Positions 1 through 9,937 of a stretch of DNA of 64,000 bases are shown here, piece after piece. How positions within the stretch are numbered: position 1 is the first letter of the stretch; the number at the start of each line of letters is the position of its first letter. The notes beneath the pieces were generated by a model, which saw only the letters and a program-made list of their open reading frames with translations, had not been told where the DNA came from and made no database searches. The stretch lies in NCBI RefSeq assembly GCF_005116455.1, contig NZ_SWBP01000001.1, forward strand, positions 248,001 to 312,000, given 5' to 3'. Source of the DNA: Pedobacter cryophilus (GTDB taxonomy: Bacteria > Bacteroidota > Bacteroidia > Sphingobacteriales > Sphingobacteriaceae). Position numbers and translations under genes: made by a program.

Positions 1-3000
1 ATCTCCTTGAGGCCCTTTATCGCCGTCTGAACCTTTTAAACCTTTATCGCCGGCTAAACCTTTGTCGCCATCTGCTCCTTTTGAACCAGCTAATCCTACT
101 GGTCCTTGATCACCAATTACTCCTTTGTCGCCTGTTAATCCCTTGTCTCCTGTTAAGCCTTTATCACCCGCTATTCCTTTTGATCCTGTATCGCCAGTTA
201 AACCTTTGTCGCCTACTATTCCTTTATCGCCATCTGCTCCTTTTGAGCCAGTTGCTCCAGCTAATCCTATCGGACCTTGATCGCCTATTAAACCTTTATC
301 CCCTGTTAAGCCTTTATCACCATCTGCTCCCTTTGATCCTGCATCGCCGGTTAATCCTTTATCACCCGCTATTCCTTTGTCGCCGTCTGCTCCTTTTGAT
401 CCTGCATCGCCAGTTAATCCTTTATCACCTGAAATTCCTTTATCGCCATCTGCGCCTTTTGTTCCTGCATCTCCAGTTAATCCTTTGTCGCCTGAAATTC
501 CTTTGTCGCCGTCTGCTCCTTTTGAACCGGTTGCTCCGGCTAATCCTATTGGACCTTGATCGCCTACTAAACCTTTATCTCCTGAAATTCCTTTATCGCC
601 ATCTGCTCCTTTTGAACCGGTTGCTCCAGCTAATCCTATTGGACCTTGATCGCCTACTAAACCTTTATCTCCTGAAATTCCTTTGTCACCATCTGCTCCT
701 TTTAAACCTGCATCGCCGGTTAAACCTTTGTCGCCATCTACGCCTTTTGAACCAGCTAATCCTACTGGACCTTGATCACCAATTACTCCCTTGTCGCCTG
801 TTAAACCTTTATCACCTGTTAAGCCTTTATCGCCATCTGCGCCTTTTGAACCGGTTGCTCCAGCTAGTCCTATCGGACCTTGATCGCCAATTAATCCTTT
901 ATCACCTGCTATTCCTTTATCGCCATCTGCGCCTTTTGTTCCAGCATCGCCGGTTAAACCTTTGTCGCCTGTAATTCCTTTGTCACCATCTGCTCCCTTT
1001 GATCCTGCATCTCCAGTTAAGCCTTTGTCGCCTGTAATTCCTTTTTCGCCATCTGCTCCTTTTGAACCGGTTGCTCCAGTTAATCCTTTGTCACCTGCTA
1101 TTCCTTTTTCGCCATCTGCGCCTTTTGAACCGGTTGCTCCAGCTAGTCCTATCGGACCTTGATCGCCAACTAAACCTTTGTCGCCTGAAATTCCTTTGTC
1201 TCCATCTGCTCCTTTTGAACCAGCATCGCCAGTTAAACCTTTGTCTCCTGAAACTCCTTTATCACCATCTGCTCCTTTTGAACCGGTTGCTCCAGCTAGT
1301 CCTATCGGACCTTGATCGCCAACTAAACCTTTGTCGCCTGAAATTCCTTTATCGCCATCTGCTCCTTTTGAACCAGCATCGCCAGTTAAACCTTTGTCAC
1401 CTGTTAAGCCTTTATCGCCATCTGCGCCTTTTGAACCAGCATCGCCAGTTAAACCTTTGTCACCTGCTATTCCTTTTTCGCCATCTGCGCCTTTTGAACC
1501 AGTTGCTCCAGCTTGTCCTATCGGACCTTGATCGCCTACTAAACCTTTGTCGCCTGCTATTCCTTTATCGCCATCTGCTCCTTTTGATCCTGCATCGCCA
1601 GTTAATCCTTTGTCTCCTACTAATCCTTTATCGCCATCTGCTCCTTTTGATCCTGCATCGCCAGTTAATCCTTTGTCGCCTGAAATTCCTTTGTCTCCAT
1701 CTGCTCCTTTTGAACCAGCATCGCCAGTTAAACCTTTGTCACCTGTTAAGCCTTTATCGCCATCTGCGCCTTTTGAACCAGCATCGCCAGTTAAACCTTT
1801 GTCACCTGCTATTCCTTTTTCGCCATCTGCGCCTTTTGAACCAGTTGCTCCAGCTTGTCCTATCGGACCTTGATCGCCTACTAAACCTTTGTCGCCTGCT
1901 ATTCCTTTATCGCCATCTGCTCCTTTTGAACCAGTTGCTCCAGCTAGTCCTATCGGACCTTGATCGCCAATTAAGCCTTTGTCGCCTGAAATTCCTTTGT
2001 CGCCATCTGCTCCTTTTGATCCTGCATCACCAGTTAAACCTTTGTCTCCTACTAATCCTTTATCGCCATCGGCGCCTTTTGATCCTGCATCGCCAACTAA
2101 ACCTTTGTCGCCTGTAATTCCTTTGTCACCATCTGCTCCCTTTGATCCTGCATCTCCAGTTAAGCCTTTGTCACCTGCTATTCCTTTTTCGCCATCTGCG
2201 CCTTTTGAACCAGTTGCTCCAGCTAATCCTACTGGACCTTGATCGCCAATTAATCCTTTGTCGCCGTCTGCTCCTTTTGTTCCAGCATCGCCAACTAAAC
2301 CTTTGTCGCCTACTAATCCTTTATCGCCATCTGCTCCTTTTGATCCTGCATCGCCAGTTAATCCTTTGTCGCCTACTAATCCTTTATCGCCATCTGCTCC
2401 TTTTGATCCTGCATCGCCAGTTAATCCTTTGTCGCCTGAAATTCCTTTGTCTCCATCTGCTCCTTTTGAACCAGCATCGCCAGTTAAACCTTTGTCACCT
2501 GTTAAGCCTTTATCGCCATCTGCGCCTTTTGAACCAGCATCGCCAGTTAAACCTTTGTCACCTGCTATTCCTTTTTCGCCATCTGCGCCTTTTGAACCAG
2601 TTGCTCCAGCTTGTCCTATCGGACCTTGATCGCCTACTAAACCTTTGTCGCCATCCGCCCCTTTTGAACCAGTTGCTCCAGCTAATCCTACTGGGCCTTG
2701 ATCACCAATTACTCCCTTGTCGCCTGTTAAACCTTTATCACCTGTTAAGCCTTTTGATCCTGCATCACCAGTTAAACCTTTATCGCCATCTGCGCCTTTT
2801 GATCCTGCATCGCCAGTTAATCCTTTGTCGCCTGAAATTCCTTTGTCTCCATCTGCTCCTTTTGAACCAGCATCGCCAGTTAAACCTTTGTCACCTGTTA
2901 AGCCTTTATCGCCATCTGCGCCTTTTGAACCAGCATCGCCAGTTAAACCTTTGTCACCTGCTATTCCTTTTTCGCCATCTGCTCCTTTTGAACCAGTTGC

Positions 3001-6000
3001 TCCAGCTTGTCCTATCGGACCTTGATCGCCTACTAAACCTTTGTCGCCTGCTATTCCTTTATCGCCATCTGCTCCTTTTGATCCTGCATCGCCAGTTAAT
3101 CCTTTGTCTCCTACTAATCCTTTATCGCCATCTGCTCCTTTTGAACCAGTTGCTCCAGCTAGTCCTATCGGACCTTGATCGCCAATTAAGCCTTTGTCGC
3201 CTGAAATTCCTTTGTCGCCATCTGCTCCTTTTGATCCTGCATCACCAGTTAAACCTTTGTCTCCTACTAATCCTTTTTCGCCATCTGCTCCTTTTGAACC
3301 AGCATCGCCAACTAAACCTTTGTCGCCTGTAATTCCTTTGTCACCATCTGCTCCCTTTGATCCTGCATCTCCAGTTAAGCCTTTGTCACCTGCTATTCCT
3401 TTTTCGCCATCTGCGCCTTTTGAACCAGTTGCTCCAGCTAATCCTACTGGACCTTGATCGCCAATTAATCCTTTGTCGCCGTCTGCTCCTTTTGTTCCAG
3501 CATCGCCAACTAAACCTTTGTCGCCTACTAATCCTTTATCGCCATCTGCTCCTTTTGATCCTGCATCGCCTGTTAAGCCTTTGTCTCCTACTAATCCTTT
3601 ATCGCCATCTGCTCCTTTTGATCCTGCATCGCCAGTTAATCCTTTGTCGCCTACTAATCCTTTATCGCCATCTGCTCCTTTTGATCCTGCATCGCCAGTT
3701 AATCCTTTGTCTCCTACTAATCCTTTATCGCCATCTGCTCCTTTTGATCCTGCATCGCCAGTTAATCCTTTGTCGCCTACTAATCCTTTATCGCCATCTG
3801 CGCCTTTTGAACCAGCATCGCCAGTTAAACCTTTGTCACCTGCTATTCCTTTTTCGCCATCTGCGCCTTTTGAACCAGTTGCTCCAGCTTGTCCTATCGG
3901 ACCTTGATCGCCTACTAAACCTTTGTCGCCTGAAATTCCTTTGTCTCCATCTGCGCCTTTTGAACCAGCATCGCCAACTAAACCTTTGTCGCCTGCTATT
4001 CCTTTATCTCCAGTTAAACCCTTTTCGCCATCTGCGCCTTTTGAACCAGTTGCTCCAGCTAATCCTACTGGACCTTGATCGCCAATTAATCCTTTGTCGC
4101 CGTCTGCTCCTTTTGTTCCAGCATCGCCAACTAAACCTTTGTCGCCTACTAATCCTTTATCGCCATCTGCTCCTTTTGATCCTGCATCGCCAGTTAATCC
4201 TTTGTCTCCTACTAATCCTTTATCGCCATCTGCTCCTTTTGAACCAGTTGCACCAGCTAATCCTATAGGACCTTGGTCGCCAATTAAACCTTTATCTCCT
4301 GTTAAGCCTTTCTCACCATCTGCTCCTTTTGAACCTGAATCGCCAGTTAAACCCTTTTCGCCATCTGCGCCTTTTGAACCAGTTGCTCCAGCTAGTCCTA
4401 TCGGACCTTGATCGCCTACTAAACCTTTGTCGCCTGCTAATCCTTTATCTCCATCTGCTCCCTTTGAACCTGCATCACCAGTTAAACCCTTGTCGCCATC
4501 TGCTCCTTTTGATCCTGCATCGCCTGTTAAGCCTTTGTCACCTGAAACTCCTTTATCACCATCTGCTCCTTTTGAACCAGCATCGCCAGTTAAACCTTTG
4601 TCACCTGCTATTCCTTTTTCGCCATCTGCTCCTTTTGAACCAGTTGCTCCAGCTTGTCCTATCGGACCTTGATCGCCAACTAAACCTTTGTCGCCTGAAA
4701 TTCCTTTGTCGCCATCTGCTCCTTTTAAACCTGCATCGCCGGTTAAACCTTTGTCGCCATCTACGCCTTTTGAACCAGCTAATCCTACTGGACCTTGATC
4801 ACCAATTACTCCCTTGTCGCCTGTTAAACCTTTATCACCTGCTATTCCTTTTTCGCCATCTGCGCCTTTTGTTCCAGCATCGCCGGTTAAACCTTTGTCG
4901 CCTGTAATTCCTTTGTCACCATCTGCTCCCTTTGATCCTGCATCGCCAGTTAATCCTTTGTCGCCTGTAATTCCTTTTTCGCCATCTGCTCCTTTTAAAC
5001 CTGCATCGCCGGTTAAACCTTTATCACCTGAAATTCCTTTATCGCCATCTGCCCCTTTTGAACCAGTTGCTCCAGCTAGTCCTATCGGACCTTGATCGCC
5101 AACTAAACCTTTGTCGCCATCTGCTCCTTTTGAACCAGTTGCTCCAGCTAATCCTACTGGGCCTTGATCACCAACTAATCCTTTTTCTCCTGAAACTCCT
5201 TTGTCACCATTTACTCCTTTTGATCCTGCATCGCCGGTTAAACCTTTATCACCTGAAATTCCTTTGTCGCCTGTTAAGCCTTTGTCGCCATCTGCTCCTT
5301 TTAAACCTGCATCGCCAGTTAATCCTTTATCACCGTCTGCTCCTTTTGAACCAGCTAATCCTACTGGACCTTGATCACCAACTAAACCTTTGTCTCCCGC
5401 TATTCCTTTATCCCCATCTGATCCTTTTGAACCGGTTGCTCCGGCTAATCCTACTGGACCTTGATCGCCTACTAAACCTTTATCCCCTGTTAAGCCTTTA
5501 TCGCCATCTGCTCCTTTTGAACCAGTTGCACCAGCTAATCCTATAAGACCTTGGTCGCCAATTAAACCTTTATCTCCCGTTAAGCCTTTCTCACCATCTG
5601 CTCCTTTTGAACCTGAATCGCCAGTTAAACCTTTGTCTCCTGAAATTCCTTTGTCGCCATCTGCTCCTTTTGAACCAGTTGCTCCAGCTAATCCTACTGG
5701 ACCTTGATCACCTATTAATCCTTTGTCGCCTGTTAAACCTTTATCGCCATCTGCTCCCTTTGAACCTGCATCACCAGTTAAACCCTTGTCGCCATCTGCT
5801 CCTTTTGATCCAGTTGCACCAGCTAATCCTACTGGGCCTTGATTACCAACTAATCCCTTGTCTCCTGCTATTCCTTTGTCACCACTTAAACCTTTGTCGC
5901 CATCTGCGCCTTTTGAACCAGCTAATCCTATTGGACCTTGATCGCCTGTTAAACCTTTGTCTCCTGCTAATCCTTTGTCACCACTTAAACCTTTGTCGCC

Positions 6001-7269
6001 ATCTGCGCCTTTTGAACCAGCTAATCCTATTGGACCTTGATCGCCTGTTAAACCTTTGTCTCCTGCTATTCCTTTGTCACCACTTAAACCTTTGTCGCCA
6101 TCTGCGCCTTTTGAACCAGCTAATCCTGTTGGACCTTGATCGCCTGTTAAACCTTTGTCTCCTGCTATTCCTTTGTCACCACTTAAACCTTTGTCGCCAT
6201 CTGCGCCTTTTGAACCAGCTAATCCTGTTGGACCTTGATCGCCTGTTAAACCTTTGTCTCCTGCTAATCCTTTTGAACCAGAATCGCCAGTTAAACCTTT
6301 GTCGCCATCTACTCCTTTTGAACCAGCATCGCCAGTTAAACCTTTATCTCCTGAAACTCCTTTATCACCAGTTAAACCCTTTCCGCCATCTGCTCCTTTT
6401 GAACCTACATCGCCGGTTAAACCTTTATCACCCGCTAATCCTTTATCGCCGTCTGCTCCTTTTGAACCAGTTGCTCCAGCTAGTCCTACTGGACCTTGAT
6501 CGCCTGCTAAACCTTTATCGCCTGAAACTCCTTTATCACCAGTTAAACCCTTTCCGCCATCTGCTCCTTTTGAACCTACATCGCCGGTTAAACCTTTATC
6601 ACCCGCTAATCCTTTATCGCCGTCTGCTCCTTTTGAACCGGATACTCCAGCTAGTCCTATTGGACCTTGATCGCCTACTAAACCTTTATCGCCTTTTGCT
6701 CCAGCATCGCCAATTAAACCCTTGTCACCAACTGGCCCTTTTGGACCACTATCTCCAGTTATTCCTTTTTCTCCTTGTGGACCTTTTTCTCCAATAGGAC
6801 CTTGAGGGCCAACTGCTCCGGCAGAGCCCACACCACTGTTACTGAGATTACTTGATCCGCTTGATTTAGCGTAAAGGGCAAAAGGAACCGCAATTAATTC
6901 GGAACTACCAAAGGGTTGAAAATTATTTCCCCCAGTTAAATCTAGTTCTACTTTTAAATAATAATTAGATACTGAAAAGTCAATATCAATTAATTTTATA
7001 GAAGAAACCGGTGTTCCACGACCTATGATATGGGTAAAAAGACCAAATTGATTTGAATTTATCTTTTGTGTTTCAGAATATACCTCTACGCCGTTAGATG
7101 ATCCACTTAAAAGCGTAAACCTTGCGTTAATTTTTTGATTAGAGAGTTCTTTTCCATCTGCCTTTCTAACAACAGCCTGGTATTGGAAACCATTTAATCC
7201 GTTTTGAGCATAGGCGGTACCTAATGACAAAAACAATAAACAAAAATAAAGGAGTAAAGATTTTTTCAT
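1..7269 (-). CDS. giant collagen-like surface protein (3' end outside window)
   Basis: The minus strand is open from ATG at 7269-7267 to position 1, 2423 codons without a stop, with the same frame giving Gly-X-Y at both ends. Residues 1-22 look like a signal peptide ending AYAQ. Residues 23-145 form a globular head with the pattern FQYQAVVR ... NQFGLF ... LIAVPFALYAKS, seen in other Bacteroidetes collagen-like proteins. From about residue 151 to the edge there are roughly 757 Gly-X-Y triplets dominated by GDKG, GSKGADG and GDQGPIG. Lys and Asp at X/Y positions could give the salt bridges that replace hydroxyproline in bacterial triple helices. Role unknown: inferred exported, fibrous, trimeric, adhesion or spacer-like. 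The gene is built of recent internal duplications. The C-terminal domain, which would show the anchoring route, lies outside the window. Confidence 0.9.
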   Translation of the reverse strand, partial: MKKSLLLYFCLLFLSLGTAYAQNGLNGFQYQAVVRKADGKELSNQKINARFTLLSGSSNGVEVYSETQKINSNQFGLFTHIIGRGTPVSSIKLIDIDFSVSNYYLKVELDLTGGNNFQPFGSSELIAVPFALYAKSSGSSNLSNSGVGSAGAVGPQGPIGEKGPQGEKGITGDSGPKGPVGDKGLIGDAGAKGDKGLVGDQGPIGLAGVSGSKGADGDKGLAGDKGLTGDVGSKGADGGKGLTGDKGVSGDKGLAGDQGPVGLAGATGSKGADGDKGLAGDKGLTGDVGSKGADGGKGLTGDKGVSGDKGLTGDAGSKGVDGDKGLTGDSGSKGLAGDKGLTGDQGPTGLAGSKGADGDKGLSGDKGIAGDKGLTGDQGPTGLAGSKGADGDKGLSGDKGIAGDKGLTGDQGPIGLAGSKGADGDKGLSGDKGLAGDKGLTGDQGPIGLAGSKGADGDKGLSGDKGIAGDKGLVGNQGPVGLAGATGSKGADGDKGLTGDAGSKGADGDKGLTGDKGLIGDQGPVGLAGATGSKGADGDKGISGDKGLTGDSGSKGADGEKGLTGDKGLIGDQGLIGLAGATGSKGADGDKGLTGDKGLVGDQGPVGLAGATGSKGSDGDKGIAGDKGLVGDQGPVGLAGSKGADGDKGLTGDAGLKGADGDKGLTGDKGISGDKGLTGDAGSKGVNGDKGVSGEKGLVGDQGPVGLAGATGSKGADGDKGLVGDQGPIGLAGATGSKGADGDKGISGDKGLTGDAGLKGADGEKGITGDKGLTGDAGSKGADGDKGITGDKGLTGDAGTKGADGEKGIAGDKGLTGDKGVIGDQGPVGLAGSKGVDGDKGLTGDAGLKGADGDKGISGDKGLVGDQGPIGQAGATGSKGADGEKGIAGDKGLTGDAGSKGADGDKGVSGDKGLTGDAGSKGADGDKGLTGDAGSKGADGDKGLAGDKGLVGDQGPIGLAGATGSKGADGEKGLTGDSGSKGADGEKGLTGDKGLIGDQGPIGLAGATGSKGADGDKGLVGDKGLTGDAGSKGADGDKGLVGDKGLVGDAGTKGADGDKGLIGDQGPVGLAGATGSKGADGEKGLTGDKGIAGDKGLVGDAGSKGADGDKGISGDKGLVGDQGPIGQAGATGSKGADGEKGIAGDKGLTGDAGSKGADGDKGLVGDKGLTGDAGSKGADGDKGLVGDKGLTGDAGSKGADGDKGLVGDKGLTGDAGSKGADGDKGLVGDKGLTGDAGSKGADGDKGLVGDKGLVGDAGTKGADGDKGLIGDQGPVGLAGATGSKGADGEKGIAGDKGLTGDAGSKGADGDKGITGDKGLVGDAGSKGADGEKGLVGDKGLTGDAGSKGADGDKGISGDKGLIGDQGPIGLAGATGSKGADGDKGLVGDKGLTGDAGSKGADGDKGIAGDKGLVGDQGPIGQAGATGSKGADGEKGIAGDKGLTGDAGSKGADGDKGLTGDKGLTGDAGSKGADGDKGISGDKGLTGDAGSKGADGDKGLTGDAGSKGLTGDKGLTGDKGVIGDQGPVGLAGATGSKGADGDKGLVGDQGPIGQAGATGSKGADGEKGIAGDKGLTGDAGSKGADGDKGLTGDKGLTGDAGSKGADGDKGISGDKGLTGDAGSKGADGDKGLVGDKGLTGDAGSKGADGDKGLVGDKGLVGDAGTKGADGDKGLIGDQGPVGLAGATGSKGADGEKGIAGDKGLTGDAGSKGADGDKGITGDKGLVGDAGSKGADGDKGLVGDKGLTGDAGSKGADGDKGISGDKGLIGDQGPIGLAGATGSKGADGDKGIAGDKGLVGDQGPIGQAGATGSKGADGEKGIAGDKGLTGDAGSKGADGDKGLTGDKGLTGDAGSKGADGDKGISGDKGLTGDAGSKGADGDKGLVGDKGLTGDAGSKGADGDKGIAGDKGLVGDQGPIGQAGATGSKGADGEKGIAGDKGLTGDAGSKGADGDKGLTGDKGLTGDAGSKGADGDKGISGDKGLVGDQGPIGLAGATGSKGADGDKGVSGDKGLTGDAGSKGADGDKGISGDKGLVGDQGPIGLAGATGSKGADGEKGIAGDKGLTGATGSKGADGEKGITGDKGLTGDAGSKGADGDKGITGDKGLTGDAGTKGADGDKGIAGDKGLIGDQGPIGLAGATGSKGADGDKGLTGDKGLTGDKGVIGDQGPVGLAGSKGVDGDKGLTGDAGLKGADGDKGISGDKGLVGDQGPIGLAGATGSKGADGDKGISGDKGLVGDQGPIGLAGATGSKGADGDKGISGDKGLTGDAGTKGADGDKGISGDKGLTGDAGSKGADGDKGIAGDKGLTGDAGSKGADGDKGLTGDKGLIGDQGPIGLAGATGSKGADGDKGIVGDKGLTGDTGSKGIAGDKGLTGDKGLTGDKGVIGDQGPVGLAGSKGADGDKGLAGDKGLKGSDGDKGPQGD
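2142..4268 (-). repeat. ~1.2-kb internal duplication in collagen gene
   Basis: The segments around 1979-2629 and 3194-3907 are near-identical and offset by exactly 1215 bp (135 triplets of 9 nt). A shorter ~200-bp block recurs at 1331, 1673, 2429 and 2825, with spacings of 342, 756 and 396 bp, all multiples of 9. This is seen by comparing antisense translations, which are the same apart from a few residues. Confidence 0.8.
5882..6277 (-). repeat. four 99-bp tandem units in collagen gene
   Basis: The string ccacttaaac recurs at 5882, 5981, 6080 and 6179, exactly 99 bp apart. Each unit encodes 33 residues (11 Gly-X-Y triplets: GDKGLSGDKG ... GLAGSKGAD). Next to it a block starting at 6368 recurs at 6539 (171 bp, 19 triplets). 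Near-identity indicates recent slippage or unequal recombination. Confidence 0.85.
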
Positions 7270-7859
7270 GCGTTTTGGATTATGTATTATATTAATCAAG
7301 AGTTAAGCCACTAAGAATTTGAACTGAAATTTATTTATTTTGTACATTTATTTTATCTGCATTATTCGTCTTTTAATAATTAAAGTTGCATTTAAACGCC
7401 CTTTATATTACAATTTTGAATAAAGCGATCAAAATAATAGGTTAAACAGATTTTAAAATCATGAATATTTTTTTTCTAAATAATTAAAACTAATGTAGTT
7501 TAATTTGACCCCATAATTAAGTCGGTTATAATCGGGCAAATAGTTCCCATATATTTTATTTTTTGTAGAATATTTTACCTCCTTAAAATCCACTAAGGTT
7601 TTGCACATTTTTTTATTGTAATGTTAATAACTTTTTGAAGCCTTGTTAAAAAACATCCTTCTAGGCATCATAACTTAGTGTTTTTGTTTTAAACATTTTA
7701 TTCTATTTGTAAGATAGCATGTATTGGCTTTACCTTTTAGTTCTAAATCCAATCATAATCAATGATACAATTGAAATCAATCACAAGTTTGTTAAATTTT
7801 AAACAACGCATTCAAAAGACAAAATTCTTAATGTTTGCCAGAAATGTTAAATTTGGGCT
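7270..7859. other. 590-bp AT-rich divergent intergenic region
   Basis: The region lies between the divergent collagen-like and LutB-type genes and must hold both promoters. The only TAnnTTTG match seen near a start is TAAATTTG at 7848-7855 on the plus strand, just 5 nt before the lutB ATG and without a matching upstream TTG, so it is weak. No ORF, RNA or clear hairpin was found. Confidence 0.4.
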
Positions 7860-9239
7860 ATGACAAGCATTGCTGAGAAGTTTGTAGAAGTTTCTACTCA
7901 AAAATCTTTTGATTTATCCCATCGTGGGATTATCAACCACAATATTGGGAAATATGATTCTGCGGTAGAAAGAGGGTTATCAAGATTGATAAATTTAGAG
8001 CATGCTAAAAAGAAAAGCCATTTAATTAAATGGAAGGTGATGGAGAATTTGGATAAAATACTACCTGAATTTGAAGCTAATTTTCAAAAACGTGGAGGCA
8101 AAGTATTATGGGCTAATACAATTGAGGAAGCTCAAAAAGAGATTCTAAATATTATTACTAAAGCCAATGCTAAATCTGTTATCAAATCAAAATCTATGGT
8201 AACAGAGGAAATTCATTTAAATGAATTTTTAGAGAGCCATCAAATTTCTTCTTTGGAATCTGACTTAGGAGAATATATTGTTCAATTGCTTGGTCAAAAA
8301 CCTTATCATATTGTGACCCCTGCAATGCATTTGAGTAAAGAGAATATAGCTGATCTTTTTCACGAAAAATTTGGAACGCCAAAAGATGCTACTCCAGAAC
8401 AACTCACGATGAAAGCCCGTGAATTGCTAAGAGATAAATATTTAAGCGCTGATGTTGGAATATCTGGAGCTAATTTTTTAATAGCAGATACTGGCAGTAT
8501 TGCCATTACAGAGAATGAGGGCAATGCAAGGCTAACTACCACATTCCCAAAAATACACATTGCTATTGTAGGAATTGAAAAACTAGTTCCTTCTATTGCT
8601 GATTTGGATTTATTTTGGCCAATGCTTTCTACGCATGGAACTGGCCAAAATTTAACAGTTTACAATACTATTTTAAGTGGCCCAAAACAAGCTGGTGAAA
8701 CTGATGGACCAGAAGAAATGTATGTAATCTTATTGGATAACGGCAGAACGGATTTATTGGCTCAAAAAGAACAAAGACAAGGCCTTTATTGTATCAGATG
8801 TGGCGCTTGCTTAAATGGATGCCCTATTTACAAAAACATTGGCGGCCATGCTTATGACACTACTTATAGCGGACCAATTGGCTCTATTATTACCCCTCAT
8901 TTGAGCGGAATGAAAGAGTTTAAACATTTAAGCTATGCATCAAGTTTGTGCGGCAAGTGTACCGAGGTTTGTCCGGTAAAAATTGATATTCATAAAATGT
9001 TACTTTTTAACAGAAGAGATGCCGTAAATGAACAACTCACCACTAAGACTGAACGTTGGGGATGGTTTTTTTGGAAAAAGGGAATGCTAAAACGAAGCTA
9101 TATGGATAAATTTGGAGGAAAATTCAAAAACACTATTTTGCGCAAGTTTTTTAGTAAAACCTGGGGAGAGAAAAGGGTTTTACCGGAAGTTGCCCAAAAA
9201 TCTTTCAGTAGTGAATGGAAAGAAAATCATCCGTCTTAA
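7860..9239 (+). CDS. lutB: LutB-type iron-sulfur protein (lactate utilization)
   Basis: This 459-residue protein has an LUD domain (about residues 70-300) followed by two 4Fe-4S motifs, C311-I-R-C-G-A-C-L-N-G-C-P and C364-G-K-C-T-E-V-C-P. That is the layout of LutB/YkgF, a subunit of the LutABC L-lactate oxidation complex, and the length is typical. The partners lutA and lutC are not adjacent here, so either they lie elsewhere or the protein works with other partners. The start is the first ATG; there is no convincing Shine-Dalgarno site, as is common in Bacteroidetes. A 74-bp gap follows before the SprT-like gene on the same strand. Family assignment is firm; the lactate role is inferred from homology. 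Confidence 0.85.
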   Translation: MTSIAEKFVEVSTQKSFDLSHRGIINHNIGKYDSAVERGLSRLINLEHAKKKSHLIKWKVMENLDKILPEFEANFQKRGGKVLWANTIEEAQKEILNIITKANAKSVIKSKSMVTEEIHLNEFLESHQISSLESDLGEYIVQLLGQKPYHIVTPAMHLSKENIADLFHEKFGTPKDATPEQLTMKARELLRDKYLSADVGISGANFLIADTGSIAITENEGNARLTTTFPKIHIAIVGIEKLVPSIADLDLFWPMLSTHGTGQNLTVYNTILSGPKQAGETDGPEEMYVILLDNGRTDLLAQKEQRQGLYCIRCGACLNGCPIYKNIGGHAYDTTYSGPIGSIITPHLSGMKEFKHLSYASSLCGKCTEVCPVKIDIHKMLLFNRRDAVNEQLTTKTERWGWFFWKKGMLKRSYMDKFGGKFKNTILRKFFSKTWGEKRVLPEVAQKSFSSEWKENHPS

Positions 9240-9313
9240 GCTTTAAAGATTGAGGCTGAAGCCGAGCTGCTGAAAGCCTACTTAAAATTTACTCTCAAAA
9301 GAATTGTTTAATA

Positions 9314-9937
9314 GTGGATCAAAAAGTTAAAATTCTATCTAAATATATTCCTGAAGAAGCAGCGCCTTTGATCAGTAAATGGATTGATTTTTATAAATGC
9401 GATTTTAAAATTTCTAAAAGCCGAGATACAAAATTAGGAGATTACAGATCTCCTTATAATGGCGACGGGCATAAAATATCTGTAAATTACAATCTTAATC
9501 CGTATGCTTTTTTGGTAACTACGGTACATGAATTTGCACACTTAATTACCTGGAATGAGCATAAGCATCATGCTAAACCTCATGGACAAGAATGGAAGAA
9601 CAACTTTAAGAGGATGATGATCCCTTTTTTTGAGTTAGAGGTTTTTCCAATGGATGTAAAAAAAGCGATAGTTTCTTATTTACAAAATCCGGCTGCTTCT
9701 AGCTGCTCTGATTTAAATTTATACAAAACATTAAGAAATTACGATCAAAAAGATCCTTCTTTTATTTCTGTGGAAAAGATCCCCCATCAACATCATTTTA
9801 TGATGAAAAATGGGCGGGAATTTAAAAAATTAGAGAAAATTAGAAAAAGGTATCGCTGTGTGGAAGTAAAAACAGGGCTAATTTATCTTTTTAGCCCCAT
9901 TGCCGAGGTGATGTTATTGAATTCAGAAAGCGCTTAG
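9314..9937 (+). CDS. SprT-like zinc metalloprotease domain protein
   Basis: A 207-residue protein with the zinc-protease motif H72-E-F-A-H76 and a further His at 90 in KPHGQEW, the arrangement of SprT-like domains. In eukaryotes such domains (Spartan) degrade DNA-protein crosslinks; bacterial homologues are poorly characterised. Translation appears to begin at GTG 9314: no upstream in-frame ATG exists after the stop at 9257, and the next in-frame ATG is about 100 residues in, beyond the catalytic motif. The 3' end overlaps the convergent lipoprotein gene by 15 bp. No signal peptide is visible, so it is probably cytoplasmic. Substrate unknown. Confidence 0.75.
   Translation: MDQKVKILSKYIPEEAAPLISKWIDFYKCDFKISKSRDTKLGDYRSPYNGDGHKISVNYNLNPYAFLVTTVHEFAHLITWNEHKHHAKPHGQEWKNNFKRMMIPFFELEVFPMDVKKAIVSYLQNPAASSCSDLNLYKTLRNYDQKDPSFISVEKIPHQHHFMMKNGREFKKLEKIRKRYRCVEVKTGLIYLFSPIAEVMLLNSESA

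Noticed and set aside
5882-6277. CRISPR-like direct repeats of 99 bp
   Set aside because: Units are fully repeated and in frame with a coding sequence; there are no unique spacers.
81-6797. Many long plus-strand ORFs rich in Leu/Arg or Pro/Ser
   Set aside because: They are antisense shadows of the collagen-like gene: the 9-nt periodicity keeps other frames free of stops, and the minus strand has the continuous Gly-X-Y frame with a signal peptide.
7848-7855. Promoter box directly before lutB
   Set aside because: TAAATTTG lies 5 nt from the ATG and has no matching upstream TTG at the usual spacing, so it is probably chance.
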